NCBI GenBank assembly: GCA_023460955.1
Contig: JAEWOH010000023.1
Location: 1-55,390, forward strand
Direction of reading: 5' to 3'
Length of the DNA stretch: 55,390 nucleotides
From: Bacillota bacterium
GTDB lineage: Bacteria; Bacillota; Clostridia; Acetivibrionales; DSM-1351
A model generated the notes under the pieces. The model was not told the origin of the DNA. It saw nothing but the letters and a program-made list of their open reading frames with translations, and ran no database searches. A program made the position numbers and the translations under genes. Shown in pieces: positions 34,908 to 42,698 of the stretch. Within the stretch, counting starts at the first letter, position 1. Each line of letters opens with the position of its first letter.

Positions 34908-35687
34908 ATGAGCAAAATAAGGGTTTTGATAGTAGATGATAATTTATTAACCGCAAAGACATTATATGACAAGTTATGTCAATGCCAGGAATTTGACATT
35001 ATGGATATAGCAAAGGATGGACTTGAAGCGATAGAGGCAATTGAAAAAGGCAAACCTGATGTGGTACTTCTTGATATAATAATGCCTAAATTGGATGGTA
35101 TAGGAGTTTTGGAATATGCTAAAGTTTATAGACAGGGGAATCTGCCGGTTTTCATTGTATATTCAGCCGTAAGCCACGAAAACTATGTCTCAAGGGCTAT
35201 GAATCTGGGTGCAAACTATTACATAGTAAAACCATTTGATGAAAGCGTTTTAGCTCTCCGTATCAAACAGCTTTATATGGATTCCAACACAAAACAATAC
35301 ACAGGTCATAAAGACTATATAGCTTCTACGGCTAACAAAAAGCCCAAAAACAGATATGATGATGAGTTAAAAGTACTTGCAACAAAATATATGAGAGAGT
35401 ACGGGTTAAAGGCTCATATGACAGGCTACTGTTATATTAGAGATATAGTAACTCAGGCCTTTGACAGCTATTGTCAGAATGGCTCTTTACCTAAGGGAAT
35501 TTATAGGGAAATAGCGGCAAAAAATAATGTTACAATACAAAAAGTTGAAAGAGCAATAAGAAACTGCATTGAAAATGGTGTGACCGTGACCAACGGACAA
35601 CAACAGACTGACGGTCAACAACAAAAAAAACCAACCAATTCACAGGTAATATGTCAGTTAATAGAAAAAATTAGAACCAATGACTAA
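34908..35687 (+). CDS. Spo0A-like response regulator (probable paralogue)
   Basis: 259 residues. Receiver domain (1-120) with intact DD pair (VLIVDDN), phosphoacceptor Asp in VVLLDIIMPKLDG and Lys in IVKPFDE. After a linker, the C-terminal 110 residues carry the Spo0A-type DNA-binding fold: KAHMTGYCYIRDIV and the recognition helix VTIQKVERAIRNCIENG. Canonical Spo0A helices read SRVERAIRHAIEVAW, so this copy is divergent, and it has an unusual Gln-rich insert (GQQQTDGQQQKK). It lies 55 bases after aroK rather than near spoIVB, suggesting a second regulator of the Spo0A family. Confidence 0.8.
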   Translation: MSKIRVLIVDDNLLTAKTLYDKLCQCQEFDIMDIAKDGLEAIEAIEKGKPDVVLLDIIMPKLDGIGVLEYAKVYRQGNLPVFIVYSAVSHENYVSRAMNLGANYYIVKPFDESVLALRIKQLYMDSNTKQYTGHKDYIASTANKKPKNRYDDELKVLATKYMREYGLKAHMTGYCYIRDIVTQAFDSYCQNGSLPKGIYREIAAKNNVTIQKVERAIRNCIENGVTVTNGQQQTDGQQQKKPTNSQVICQLIEKIRTND

Positions 35688-35698
35688 GCCATAAATAC

Positions 35699-35728
35699 AA
35701 AAAGCCCTGATTTTGAATCAGGGCTTTT
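35699..35728. terminator. Bidirectional terminator between spo0A-like gene and hup
   Basis: A 13-bp stem (AAAAGCCCTGATT / AATCAGGGCTTTT) with a 3-base loop, with A-run and T-run flanks, between convergent genes. Confidence 0.9.
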
Positions 35729-35760
35729 ATGTAGTGTACCCATAGGGTGCATTGGCTGTA

Positions 35761-36036
35761 TTAAGCGTTAACATTATCCTTCAAAACCTTACCAGCCTTG
35801 AATACTGGAGCTTTTGATGCAGGGATAGTAATTTCCTTCTTAGTCTGTGGGTTTCTACCCTTTCTAGCAGCTCTTTCTCTTACTTCGAAGGTTCCGAAAC
35901 CAACCAAAGTAACTTTGTCGCCAGCCTTGAGAGTATCCTCAACTGAAGAAATAAATGCGTTCAAAGCAGCTTCGCTATTTTTTTTGTTCAAGCCTGATTT
36001 TGAAGCAATTGAGTTGATTAAATCTGACTTATTCAT
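35761..36036 (-). CDS. hup: DNA-binding protein HU
   Basis: 91 residues, ATG at 36036 after TAGGAGGTTG. A standard HU: MNKSDLINSIASKSGL, VTLVGFGTFEVRERAARKGRNPQT with the conserved DNA-intercalating RNPQT arm. A histone-like dimer that bends DNA. Monocistronic on the minus strand. Confidence 0.97.
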   Translation of the reverse strand: MNKSDLINSIASKSGLNKKNSEAALNAFISSVEDTLKAGDKVTLVGFGTFEVRERAARKGRNPQTKKEITIPASKAPVFKAGKVLKDNVNA

Positions 36037-36161
36037 TATACAACCTCCTAAAAATGGAATTCGACATTATTTTATAATGAAAGTTGGCTAAAGTCAAGCC
36101 TTTGAAGCCAAAATAGTTAATTTGTACCAGCAAAATAGGAAAGTTTTTAACAAATTACGTT

Positions 36162-36545
36162 CTAATTAGGTACGACATGTATTTCAAGGTCATATAAACT
36201 CTCTTTTAATGATTTATAAAAATGATTTTCACTATGGTCCCCTTTAGAATCACCCATTACCAGAAGATTAATTCTGTTATCTCGGGCATACTCAACAATT
36301 GTGTCAACAATATTATCTGACCTTAAAACAGTCAGGTTTGCCCCAACAGCTTTAGAAATACCAAAGAGATATTCCAGGGCTTCACCTTCCTTTTCATTGT
36401 CAAGAAAACTCCAACTGTTTTTTGCAACGTGAATTATAAATACTGAATCTCCGGTTTTGGAAAACTCCAAAGCCTTTTTGATCAGACGCTCACACGTTTT
36501 TTGCTGAGTTACGCATACCAATATATTACTACCAGATGGATTCAA
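36162..36545 (-). CDS. Universal stress (UspA/KdpD-like) protein
   Basis: 127 residues from a TTG at 36545, spaced from AAAGGAGG on the minus strand; the GTG six codons earlier precedes that site. Pattern NILVCVTQQKTCERLI...ALEFSKTGDSVFIIHV and NLLVMGDSKGDHSENHF matches the nucleotide-binding Usp fold, closest in feel to the Usp part of KdpD sensors. The stand-alone role is unknown. Confidence 0.8.
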   Translation of the reverse strand: MNPSGSNILVCVTQQKTCERLIKKALEFSKTGDSVFIIHVAKNSWSFLDNEKEGEALEYLFGISKAVGANLTVLRSDNIVDTIVEYARDNRINLLVMGDSKGDHSENHFYKSLKESLYDLEIHVVPN

Positions 36546-36642
36546 TAAATGACCTCCTTTCACACCCTCTATTATACTAAAATTTTAACGTTTTGTCTTT
36601 GAATATTCCCCCAATACTTTGAACAAATTATGAACTTTCAGG

Positions 36643-36672
36643 TTGTTTTGTCATTGGAGATATATGTATAAT
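36643..36672 (+). promoter_or_regulatory. Probable promoter of the fumarase genes
   Basis: TTGTTT (36643-36648), an 18-base spacer and TATAAT (36667-36672), 58 bases before the alpha-subunit start. Confidence 0.6.
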
Positions 36673-36730
36673 ATAACTGCAAGGAAAGGTTTCCGGAATT
36701 AAGGGTAGATAAAGTTAAATGGAGGCATAA

Positions 36731-37573
36731 ATGAGAGATATTGATGTAAATTCAATTACCAAAGCAGTTAAAAAGTTATGTATGAACGCCAACTACTATT
36801 TAAATAAGGACATCAGAGAGGCAATGGAAAAAGGCTTGACTTTTGAAGAGTCACCTATTGGAGCAGAGGTATTGGAAAAACTTCTATTAAATGCCCGGCT
36901 TGCCGGTGAAAAAGATGTTGCAATATGCCAGGATACTGGAATGGCAGTTGTTTTTGTTACTATTGGTCAGGAGGTTCATATTAAAGGTGGAGCTCTTTCA
37001 GACGCTATAAATGAAGGTGTAAGACAGGGCTATAAAGAGGGTTATTTGCGTAAATCAGTGGTTGGTGACCCTATAGAAAGAGTTAATACAGGAGACAACA
37101 CGCCAGCTGTTATACATTACGATATCGTTCCAGGTGATAGTCTAAAAATTGAACTGGCTCCAAAAGGCTTCGGGAGTGAAAATATGAGCGCCCTGAAGAT
37201 GCTTAAACCATCGGATGGACTGGAGGGAGTAAAGAACTTTATTCTCGACACGGTGGACAAAGCCGGACCTAATCCCTGTCCGCCCATAGTCGTAGGGGTA
37301 GGCATTGGGGGAACCATGGAAAAGGCGTCATTATTGGCTAAGAGAGCTCTTTTCAGACCAATTGATATAAGGAGTACTATTGATTATGTTAAAAATCTGG
37401 AGCTTGAAATGCTAGAAAAGATAAATATGCTCGGGATAGGACCTGCCGGACTTGGTGGGACAACAACTGCTCTGGCTGTTAATGTTGAAACCTACCCCAC
37501 GCATATTGCCGGATTGCCTGTTGCCGTTAATATTAACTGCCATGTAACAAGGCACGCGGAGATTACACTATAA
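36731..37573 (+). CDS. fumA: Class I fumarate hydratase, alpha subunit
   Basis: 280 residues, ATG at 36731 after TGGAGG. The iron-sulfur cysteines of class I hydro-lyases are visible in ICQDTGMAV, NPCPPIVVGVGIGG and NCHVTRHAEITL. With the beta subunit it forms an oxygen-sensitive [4Fe-4S] enzyme interconverting fumarate and malate. Tartrate dehydratase is the nearest alternative. The beta subunit follows 69 bases later. Confidence 0.92.
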   Translation: MRDIDVNSITKAVKKLCMNANYYLNKDIREAMEKGLTFEESPIGAEVLEKLLLNARLAGEKDVAICQDTGMAVVFVTIGQEVHIKGGALSDAINEGVRQGYKEGYLRKSVVGDPIERVNTGDNTPAVIHYDIVPGDSLKIELAPKGFGSENMSALKMLKPSDGLEGVKNFILDTVDKAGPNPCPPIVVGVGIGGTMEKASLLAKRALFRPIDIRSTIDYVKNLELEMLEKINMLGIGPAGLGGTTTALAVNVETYPTHIAGLPVAVNINCHVTRHAEITL

Positions 37574-37642
37574 AATCTCAGATTTTATTAATTCTAAAAA
37601 GTATTTTCCCGGTACTTTTCCGGGAAGAATAGGGGGATATAA

Positions 37643-38197
37643 ATGCATCATAACATAGTTGCTCCATTTGACAGGGAAAAGGTAAAGACTTTTAAAGCAG
37701 GAGATACGGTTTCACTCAGCGGAGTAATATATACCGCGAGAGATGCTGCACATAAAAAAATGCTTGAATTATTAAAAGAAAACAAGCCGTTGCCTTTTGA
37801 TATGAAAGATCAGGTAATATACTATGTCGGACCGTGTCCATCAAGAGAAGGGGAAGTCATTGGTTCTGCAGGACCTACAACAAGTTATAGGATGGATGCA
37901 TATGCTCCGACACTTATAGAACTGGGACAGACCGGAATGATCGGAAAGGGCTTAAGGGGTCAGAATGTAATTGATGCCATGATGAAGTTTGGTGCTGTTT
38001 ATTTTGGAGCAATCGGGGGTGCCGGAGCATTGATGGCTGAATGTATTAAAAGCCAGGAAATGATTGCATTTCCTGAGCTGGGGGCAGAAGCTGTAAGAAG
38101 GCTGACTGTAGAGGGACTTCCCCTAACTGTAATTATTGATTGCTACGGTAATAACTTATATGAAACCGGTAAACTTCAATACAGAAAACTAATATAA
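37643..38197 (+). CDS. fumB: Class I fumarate hydratase, beta subunit
   Basis: 184 residues, ATG at 37643 after AGGGGGA. Family blocks FKAGDTVSLSGVIYTARDAAHKK, YYVGPCPSREGEVIGSAGPTTS and FGAIGGAGALMAE mark the C-terminal subunit of two-component fumarases. It supplies substrate-binding residues to the alpha subunit's cluster. Confidence 0.92.
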   Translation: MHHNIVAPFDREKVKTFKAGDTVSLSGVIYTARDAAHKKMLELLKENKPLPFDMKDQVIYYVGPCPSREGEVIGSAGPTTSYRMDAYAPTLIELGQTGMIGKGLRGQNVIDAMMKFGAVYFGAIGGAGALMAECIKSQEMIAFPELGAEAVRRLTVEGLPLTVIIDCYGNNLYETGKLQYRKLI

Positions 38198-38312
38198 AAA
38201 GTATTCTTATCCTATTGTACTTTTTCAATCTTTTGTATATTTTTAATTTTTAATAGTGTATAATAGACCTATGCAGTTGACAAAATGTTAAACATACAAG
38301 GAGGTTGTTACA

Positions 38313-38516
38313 ATGGCTAAAGTAACGAAAGATATGATAATTGCAGATGTTTTAAATATGGATAGAGGAACAGCACCGATTTTTTTAAATAGCGGAATGC
38401 ACTGTCTGGGCTGCCCGTCGTCCTCAGGTGAAAGCATCGAAGATGCCTGTGCAATTCATGGTATAGACGCAGATAAGCTTATTGATGATCTGAATAAATA
38501 TCTTGAAAGCAAATAA
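38313..38516 (+). CDS. DUF1858 small redox-disulfide protein
   Basis: 67 residues, ATG at 38313 after AAGGAGGTTG. Typical of DUF1858: VTKDMIIADVLNMDRGTAPIFL followed by GMHCLGCPSS, a CxxC centre. Such proteins occur in anaerobes, some fused or adjacent to redox enzymes; the function is not established. It may be expressed separately from fumarase (115-base gap). Confidence 0.85.
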   Translation: MAKVTKDMIIADVLNMDRGTAPIFLNSGMHCLGCPSSSGESIEDACAIHGIDADKLIDDLNKYLESK

Positions 38517-38590
38517 TGACTGATTACAGGCTGAGAATTATTTTAATTAAAGTTAGAGTAGTACTTTAAATTTAAGCGAAAAGAAAATGA

Positions 38591-38637
38591 GGCTTGAAGC
38601 GAACAAAATCAAATCGTTTCAGGTCCTTTTTATTGAG
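38591..38637 (+). terminator. Possible terminator after the DUF1858 gene
   Basis: TTGAAGCGA / TCGTTTCAG (one G-U) form a stem with an 11-base loop, followed by CCTTTTT. The remaining 80 bases up to the purA promoter show nothing clear. Confidence 0.55.
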
Positions 38638-38714
38638 TCAGAGGTTTATTACTGATAAAATGTAATAAAATAAATTGAGATAAATTATGTATATTCACTG
38701 TATTTCTGTTTTAG

Positions 38715-38743
38715 TTGAATATTACCAACTACTAAGTTATAAT
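38715..38743 (+). promoter_or_regulatory. Sigma-A promoter of purA
   Basis: TTGAAT (38715-38720), a 17-base spacer and TATAAT (38738-38743), 116 bases before the start codon. No purine riboswitch core was recognised in the leader. Confidence 0.72.
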
Positions 38744-38859
38744 TTAATAGGTTGATTTAGTAAATTAACGATAAAAAGCAAGTACTTAATTGAATCTATT
38801 TCACTATTATAGAATTCAGACAGAACAGTGCTTTCATTCAATAGACAGGAGGAGCATCT

Positions 38860-40131
38860 ATGGCAGTAAGAGTAGTAGTAGGAACTCAGTGGGGTGACGA
38901 AGGCAAAGGAAAGTATATTGACATGCTGGCTGAACAGTCAGACATTATTGTCAGGTTTTCAGGCGGTAACAATGCCGGTCATACTATTGTAGCCAATGGA
39001 GTAAAGTACGCATTACACTTAATACCATCAGGTATACTTCACACAGACAAGACATGTATAATTGGTAATGGAGTTGTGGTGGACCCGGCAGTATTGCTTA
39101 AGGAAATGAAAGGCCTTAATGATAGGGGTGTAACTACCGATCATCTGTTAATCAGTGACAGGGCTCATTTAATAATGCCTTACCATATAGGGCTTGATGA
39201 GCTTCAGGAAACTTTCAGAGGGAATAACAGCATAGGTACGACTAAAAGAGGTATAGGGCCTTGTTATGCCGATAAAATTGAACGATCCGGTATAAGAATG
39301 TGTGATCTTATTGATAAGGATGAATTTATTAAGAAAGTAAAAGCAAACCTTGAGCTTAAAAATCTTATCATTGAAAAGGTATATGGCGGAAAGGCTTACG
39401 ATGCCGATGCAATAATTGAGGAATATCTCGTTTATGCCGAAAAGCTGAAGAAATATATTACTGATACTACAAGAATTCTTGCAGATGCAATAGATAATGG
39501 AAAAAATATTCTATTTGAGGGAGCTCAGGCTAATTTCCTTGATATTGATTTCGGGACCTACCCCTTTGTTACTTCCTCAAATCCGATTTCCGGCGGAGTG
39601 TGTACCGGATCAGGTCTTGGTCCTGTGTATATTAATGAGGTTTATGGTGTATTGAAGGCTTATACCTCTAGAGTTGGAGCAGGTCCATTCCCAACAGAAC
39701 AGAACAATGAAATTGGAGATACCATAAGAGAACTAGGCTGGGAATATGGTACAACAACAGGACGTCCGAGAAGATGCGGCTGGCTGGATACTGTCATGAT
39801 AAAATATGCTGCTAAAATTAACGGACTTACAGCTCTTGCTATAAATCACGTGGATACAATAGGAAAGCTTAAGGAAATTAAACTTTGCGTTGGTTATAAG
39901 TATAATGACCAAACAATTAATTATTTCCCCGCAAGTCTCAATGAACTTGCCAAATGTGAGCCTATATACGAGGTTTTCGAGCCATGGAGTGAAGATATAT
40001 CTAATATTAAGAGTTTTGAAGCGCTGCCTTCAAATACCAAAAAATATCTTAACAGAATTGAAGAGCTGGTTGGTGTTAAAATAGGTCTTATTGGTGTTGG
40101 AAAAGACAGGGAGAATGTTATAGTAAAATAA
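38860..40131 (+). CDS. purA: Adenylosuccinate synthetase
   Basis: 423 residues, ATG at 38860 after CAGGAGGAG. The GTP-binding N-terminus VVVGTQWGDEGKGK, FSGGNNAGHT, GTTKRGIGPCYADK and TTTGRPRRCGWLD are diagnostic. It joins IMP and aspartate using GTP, the first step to AMP. Monocistronic, with its own promoter and terminator. Confidence 0.97.
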   Translation: MAVRVVVGTQWGDEGKGKYIDMLAEQSDIIVRFSGGNNAGHTIVANGVKYALHLIPSGILHTDKTCIIGNGVVVDPAVLLKEMKGLNDRGVTTDHLLISDRAHLIMPYHIGLDELQETFRGNNSIGTTKRGIGPCYADKIERSGIRMCDLIDKDEFIKKVKANLELKNLIIEKVYGGKAYDADAIIEEYLVYAEKLKKYITDTTRILADAIDNGKNILFEGAQANFLDIDFGTYPFVTSSNPISGGVCTGSGLGPVYINEVYGVLKAYTSRVGAGPFPTEQNNEIGDTIRELGWEYGTTTGRPRRCGWLDTVMIKYAAKINGLTALAINHVDTIGKLKEIKLCVGYKYNDQTINYFPASLNELAKCEPIYEVFEPWSEDISNIKSFEALPSNTKKYLNRIEELVGVKIGLIGVGKDRENVIVK

Positions 40132-40180
40132 CAGCAGTAAGCAGAAATCCTTTAAAGAATTTTCATATATGAACACATAA

Positions 40181-40225
40181 AAAACTGCAACAAACCGGCG
40201 TGAGAAGCGTGTTTGTTGCAGTTTT
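40181..40225 (+). terminator. Terminator of purA
   Basis: A stem of about 14 bp (AAAACTGCAACAAAC side with GTTTGTTGCAGTTTT) around a loop of about 14 bases, with a further T-run after 40230. Confidence 0.85.
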
Positions 40226-40258
40226 CTAGTTTTTTTCATGTATTTTTATTAAAATGTG

Positions 40259-40287
40259 TTGACAAAATAGTATTTATTAAGTATTAT
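40259..40287 (+). promoter_or_regulatory. Promoter of tRNA-Lys
   Basis: Consensus TTGACA (40259-40264), a 17-base spacer and TATTAT (40282-40287), 37 bases before the tRNA. Confidence 0.8.
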
Positions 40288-40323
40288 TTATACCTGTGGT
40301 CCGAAAAAAACATTATAGCAAAT

Positions 40324-40399
40324 GACCCATTAGCTCAGTTGGCAGAGCACTTGACTTTTAATCAAGGTGTCCGCAGTTCGAATCTGCGATGGGTCACCA
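40324..40399 (+). tRNA. tRNA-Lys (anticodon TTT)
   Basis: A 76-base cloverleaf: acceptor GACCCAT/ATGGGTC, D-arm AGCTCAGTTGGCAGAGC, anticodon loop CTTTTAA with anticodon TTT, T-arm with GTTCGAATC, encoded CCA. Confidence 0.97.
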
Positions 40400-40432
40400 A
40401 AACCATTGTGACAATAGTTGCGATGGTTTTTT
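40400..40432 (+). terminator. Terminator after tRNA-Lys
   Basis: AACCAT (40401-40406) pairs with ATGGTT (40423-40428), followed by T-run, directly after the encoded CCA. Confidence 0.75.
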
Positions 40433-40540
40433 ATTGTTTGAATAAGGCTGTCAATAAGTAAGCAGTGAGTATTTATATTATTGTTGCAGCTATTGTTTAT
40501 AATTGAAAAATATCAGAAACAATTATAGTTGTTTTTGATA

Positions 40541-40570
40541 TTGCTAATGATAAAATGCCTGTGGTACAAT
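40541..40570 (+). promoter_or_regulatory. Promoter of a 29-codon small ORF
   Basis: TTGCTA (40541-40546), an 18-base spacer and TACAAT (40565-40570), 48 bases before the small ORF. Confidence 0.55.
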
Positions 40571-40618
40571 TTATAAGAAATGTATATAAACACAATTCAA
40601 AGTTTAGGAGGAGATCTT

Positions 40619-40708
40619 ATGAAAACGATGCAGATTATCAACTTATTATCAAAGGCCACAAAAATTAATATCGGTGATGCTCTGCACGCATCTGAATTCA
40701 TAAGATAA
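40619..40708 (+). CDS. Putative 29-residue small protein with its own transcription unit
   Basis: ATG at 40619 behind an excellent AGGAGGAG (40606-40613). 29 codons, starting MKTMQIINLLSK and ending HASEFIR; amphipathic, no membrane segment, no Cys. Promoter at 40541-40570 and a terminator at 40817-40848 frame it. No family recognised. It could encode a small protein, or the transcript could be a regulatory RNA. Confidence 0.55.
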   Translation: MKTMQIINLLSKATKINIGDALHASEFIR

Positions 40709-40816
40709 TTGAGCTTTAATTTGTTTAAGCATTTTTTAATTCGATTATAATCATTTCTATGCTAATTAGTTATTTTATAGACTTCAGACATAAAAGCTTA
40801 AAAAGCTGTTTATTGA

Positions 40817-40848
40817 CTGCTGCAGGTATTACTTTGCAGCAGTTTTTT
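40817..40848 (+). terminator. Terminator after the 29-codon small ORF
   Basis: CTGCTGCA (40817-40824) pairs with TGCAGCAG (40835-40842), followed by six T. Confidence 0.88.
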
Positions 40849-40943
40849 ATTGTCTGAAAAAGCTAATAGCTTCTATTACATTTATAATTTACTTGTGGTC
40901 TTTGCTTCATATTAATATATTTCGGGTAACGGAGGAGCAAAGC

Positions 40944-41243
40944 ATGAAGTATCAGAAGGCACAAAATGTGCTTCCGGAGGAAGTAATCAAAATAATTCAG
41001 GAATTTATCGATGGAGAATTTATATATATACCTCGCAAGGATGGCCAGCAGAAAGCATGGGGAGAAAAAAGCGGAACAAAACATAGCTTAATGGCTAGAA
41101 ATACTCAAATCTACAGGGAATATACAAAAGGCTTAAGTGTCTCTGAACTTGTAGGTAAATACTATCTTTCCGAGCAGAGTATCAGAAGAATAATAAGTCA
41201 GGTTAAGTGTAACTTCTCAAATTCAGTACATAGCCATTTGTGA
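40944..41243 (+). CDS. CD3324-family helix-turn-helix protein
   Basis: 99 residues from the ATG at 40944 after CGGAGGAG; the frame is open 17 codons upstream but lacks a ribosome site there. Pattern NVLPEEVIKIIQEFIDGEFIY, KHSLMARNTQIYREYTKGLS and ELVGKYYLSEQSIRRII is that of the small clostridial CD3324 family, related to Mor-type HTH activators. Likely a DNA-binding protein; targets unknown. Confidence 0.78.
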   Translation: MKYQKAQNVLPEEVIKIIQEFIDGEFIYIPRKDGQQKAWGEKSGTKHSLMARNTQIYREYTKGLSVSELVGKYYLSEQSIRRIISQVKCNFSNSVHSHL

Positions 41244-41395
41244 AATTGAAATGGCAGCTGTAAGGTATTATAGTTAAGTTACGGTCTGAACATAAGATTA
41301 TCTCACTTGTAGATTTAATCTTAATGTACCCGATAGACTGATTATATGTACTGAATAGACCGATTATTATTAAAGTTGTGAAAGGAAAATACAAA

Positions 41396-41599
41396 ATGGC
41401 TTTAAAAATTCATAGAGGTAAAACCTTATGGAAACTACCCACACATGGAAGGGGAACCTGTCCGGTTTGCAATGCTACAAGAATTAAGGTTTTATATGAA
41501 ATCATTAAAAATGACGGAAGCAAAATAATGGTATGTAAGCGGTGCCAACATAAGAAGGTTCAAGGATTAGAGAAGGCAGCAAAGAGTGAACAAGAGTGA
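41396..41599 (+). CDS. Small zinc-ribbon protein
   Basis: 67 residues from the ATG at 41396 (GAAAGGA ahead). Two Cys pairs, GTCPVCNATRIKVLYE and MVCKRCQHKKV, spaced about 30 residues, form a probable treble-clef or ribbon zinc site. No known family is assigned. It overlaps the next gene by four bases (GTGA), suggesting coupling to the putative metalloprotease. Confidence 0.7.
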   Translation: MALKIHRGKTLWKLPTHGRGTCPVCNATRIKVLYEIIKNDGSKIMVCKRCQHKKVQGLEKAAKSEQE

Positions 41600-42456
41600 C
41601 CAGGATGAAATATTTACTAAAATTTGTTACACCCTACGAAGGCATTAAACAGTATATTAATGCTGCATTGAGTGAGAATAATCCCGATTTGGGAGAGTTG
41701 TGGCTAAAGTATTCTGTAGATCCATTATGGAATGAATGGGCTGCTGGACAGTTCAATGAACAAAGAATCAGAAATGAATTATCAAATCCCATTACAGATA
41801 TTGATAAACTAAAAAACTCAATAGGTATTTTAGAAGCCTCAGGGATAGAAAAAATAATTCTAGCAAAATATGAAGAAATTACTGAACTGCTGCCGCCGAC
41901 AGAAGAAGAAAAAGTTGTATGCATATATCCAAACCTTTATCTTGATCAATCCGTCCATGGAGTAGTCGGTAACTGCGTAGGAGGTAATATCCTCATTACA
42001 ATAAATCCCGAAATTTCAGGATGGGAAGAGTATCTGCCGTGGGTTTTAGCTCATGAATATAATCATACCGTGTGGGGATACAATTTTTTTTATCTTATGG
42101 GGAATAGCAGGATGGATTTGTTGGCTTCACTTATATCTGAGGGGCTGGCGGATTCCTTTGCAAAGGCTGTGTGCCCCAATATAAGTCCGTACTGGATACG
42201 CGCGTTGACTGTTGAACAGGAGAAGCAGCAGTGGGATATTCTGAAGCAGTACTTGTACCAAGACGACGATATGGAATTACACAATCGTTTTTTCTTTGGT
42301 GACGTTGTTAAGGATACACCTCCTTTTGTAGGCTACACATTGGGTTTTAAAGTCGTTCAGTTGTTTTTGGAAAAGAAACCTGAAATAAGCTTTGATAAAT
42401 TAGTCGGTTTAGCTCCGGATGATATACTTAAAGTAAGCGGATATGATGGTCAATAA
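41596..42456 (+). CDS. DUF2268-type putative zinc metalloprotease
   Basis: 286 residues, start GTG at 41596 overlapping the previous stop; an ATG three codons later is an alternative. LPWVLAHEYNHTVWG contains the HExxH zinc motif, followed 30 residues on by LISEGLADSFA, whose Glu could be the third ligand, as in gluzincins. The arrangement matches the DUF2268 predicted-protease family. No signal peptide, so probably cytosolic. Substrate unknown. Confidence 0.82.
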   Translation: MTRMKYLLKFVTPYEGIKQYINAALSENNPDLGELWLKYSVDPLWNEWAAGQFNEQRIRNELSNPITDIDKLKNSIGILEASGIEKIILAKYEEITELLPPTEEEKVVCIYPNLYLDQSVHGVVGNCVGGNILITINPEISGWEEYLPWVLAHEYNHTVWGYNFFYLMGNSRMDLLASLISEGLADSFAKAVCPNISPYWIRALTVEQEKQQWDILKQYLYQDDDMELHNRFFFGDVVKDTPPFVGYTLGFKVVQLFLEKKPEISFDKLVGLAPDDILKVSGYDGQ

Positions 42457-42477
42457 AGTTATAAATAATACTTAATA

Positions 42478-42529
42478 AAGCCTATGTGCCTTGAGGATCA
42501 TTCCAAGAGAAACATAGGTTTATTTTTTT
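42478..42529 (+). terminator. Terminator after the DUF2268 gene
   Basis: AAGCCTATGT pairs with ACATAGGTTT across a loop of about 24 bases, followed by a seven-T run. Confidence 0.75.
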
Positions 42530-42549
42530 GGGGGAATGAGTTCAAATTA

Positions 42550-42587
42550 TTGATAATAAATCATCTCATTGATAATAAATCATCTCA
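42550..42587 (+). repeat. Perfect 19-bp tandem duplication upstream of the kinase gene
   Basis: TTGATAATAAATCATCTCA occurs twice head to tail (42550-42568, 42569-42587), 112 bases before the kinase start. It could be paired regulator sites or a simple duplication. Confidence 0.85.
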
Positions 42588-42698
42588 GTGGTAAGATATA
42601 CCATAATTAAGTTAATATGTATGCGATTATATCAGGAATTTATGTTTATTAATTGGCTTATATATATTTAAAAAGAAGGCTGTCTGGGAGAATGATAT

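Noticed and set aside
38744..38859. Purine riboswitch before purA
   Set aside because: No conserved purine-aptamer loops or paired stem were recognised.
40213..40461. 82-codon frame across tRNA-Lys
   Set aside because: It contains the whole tRNA gene in frame; accidental.
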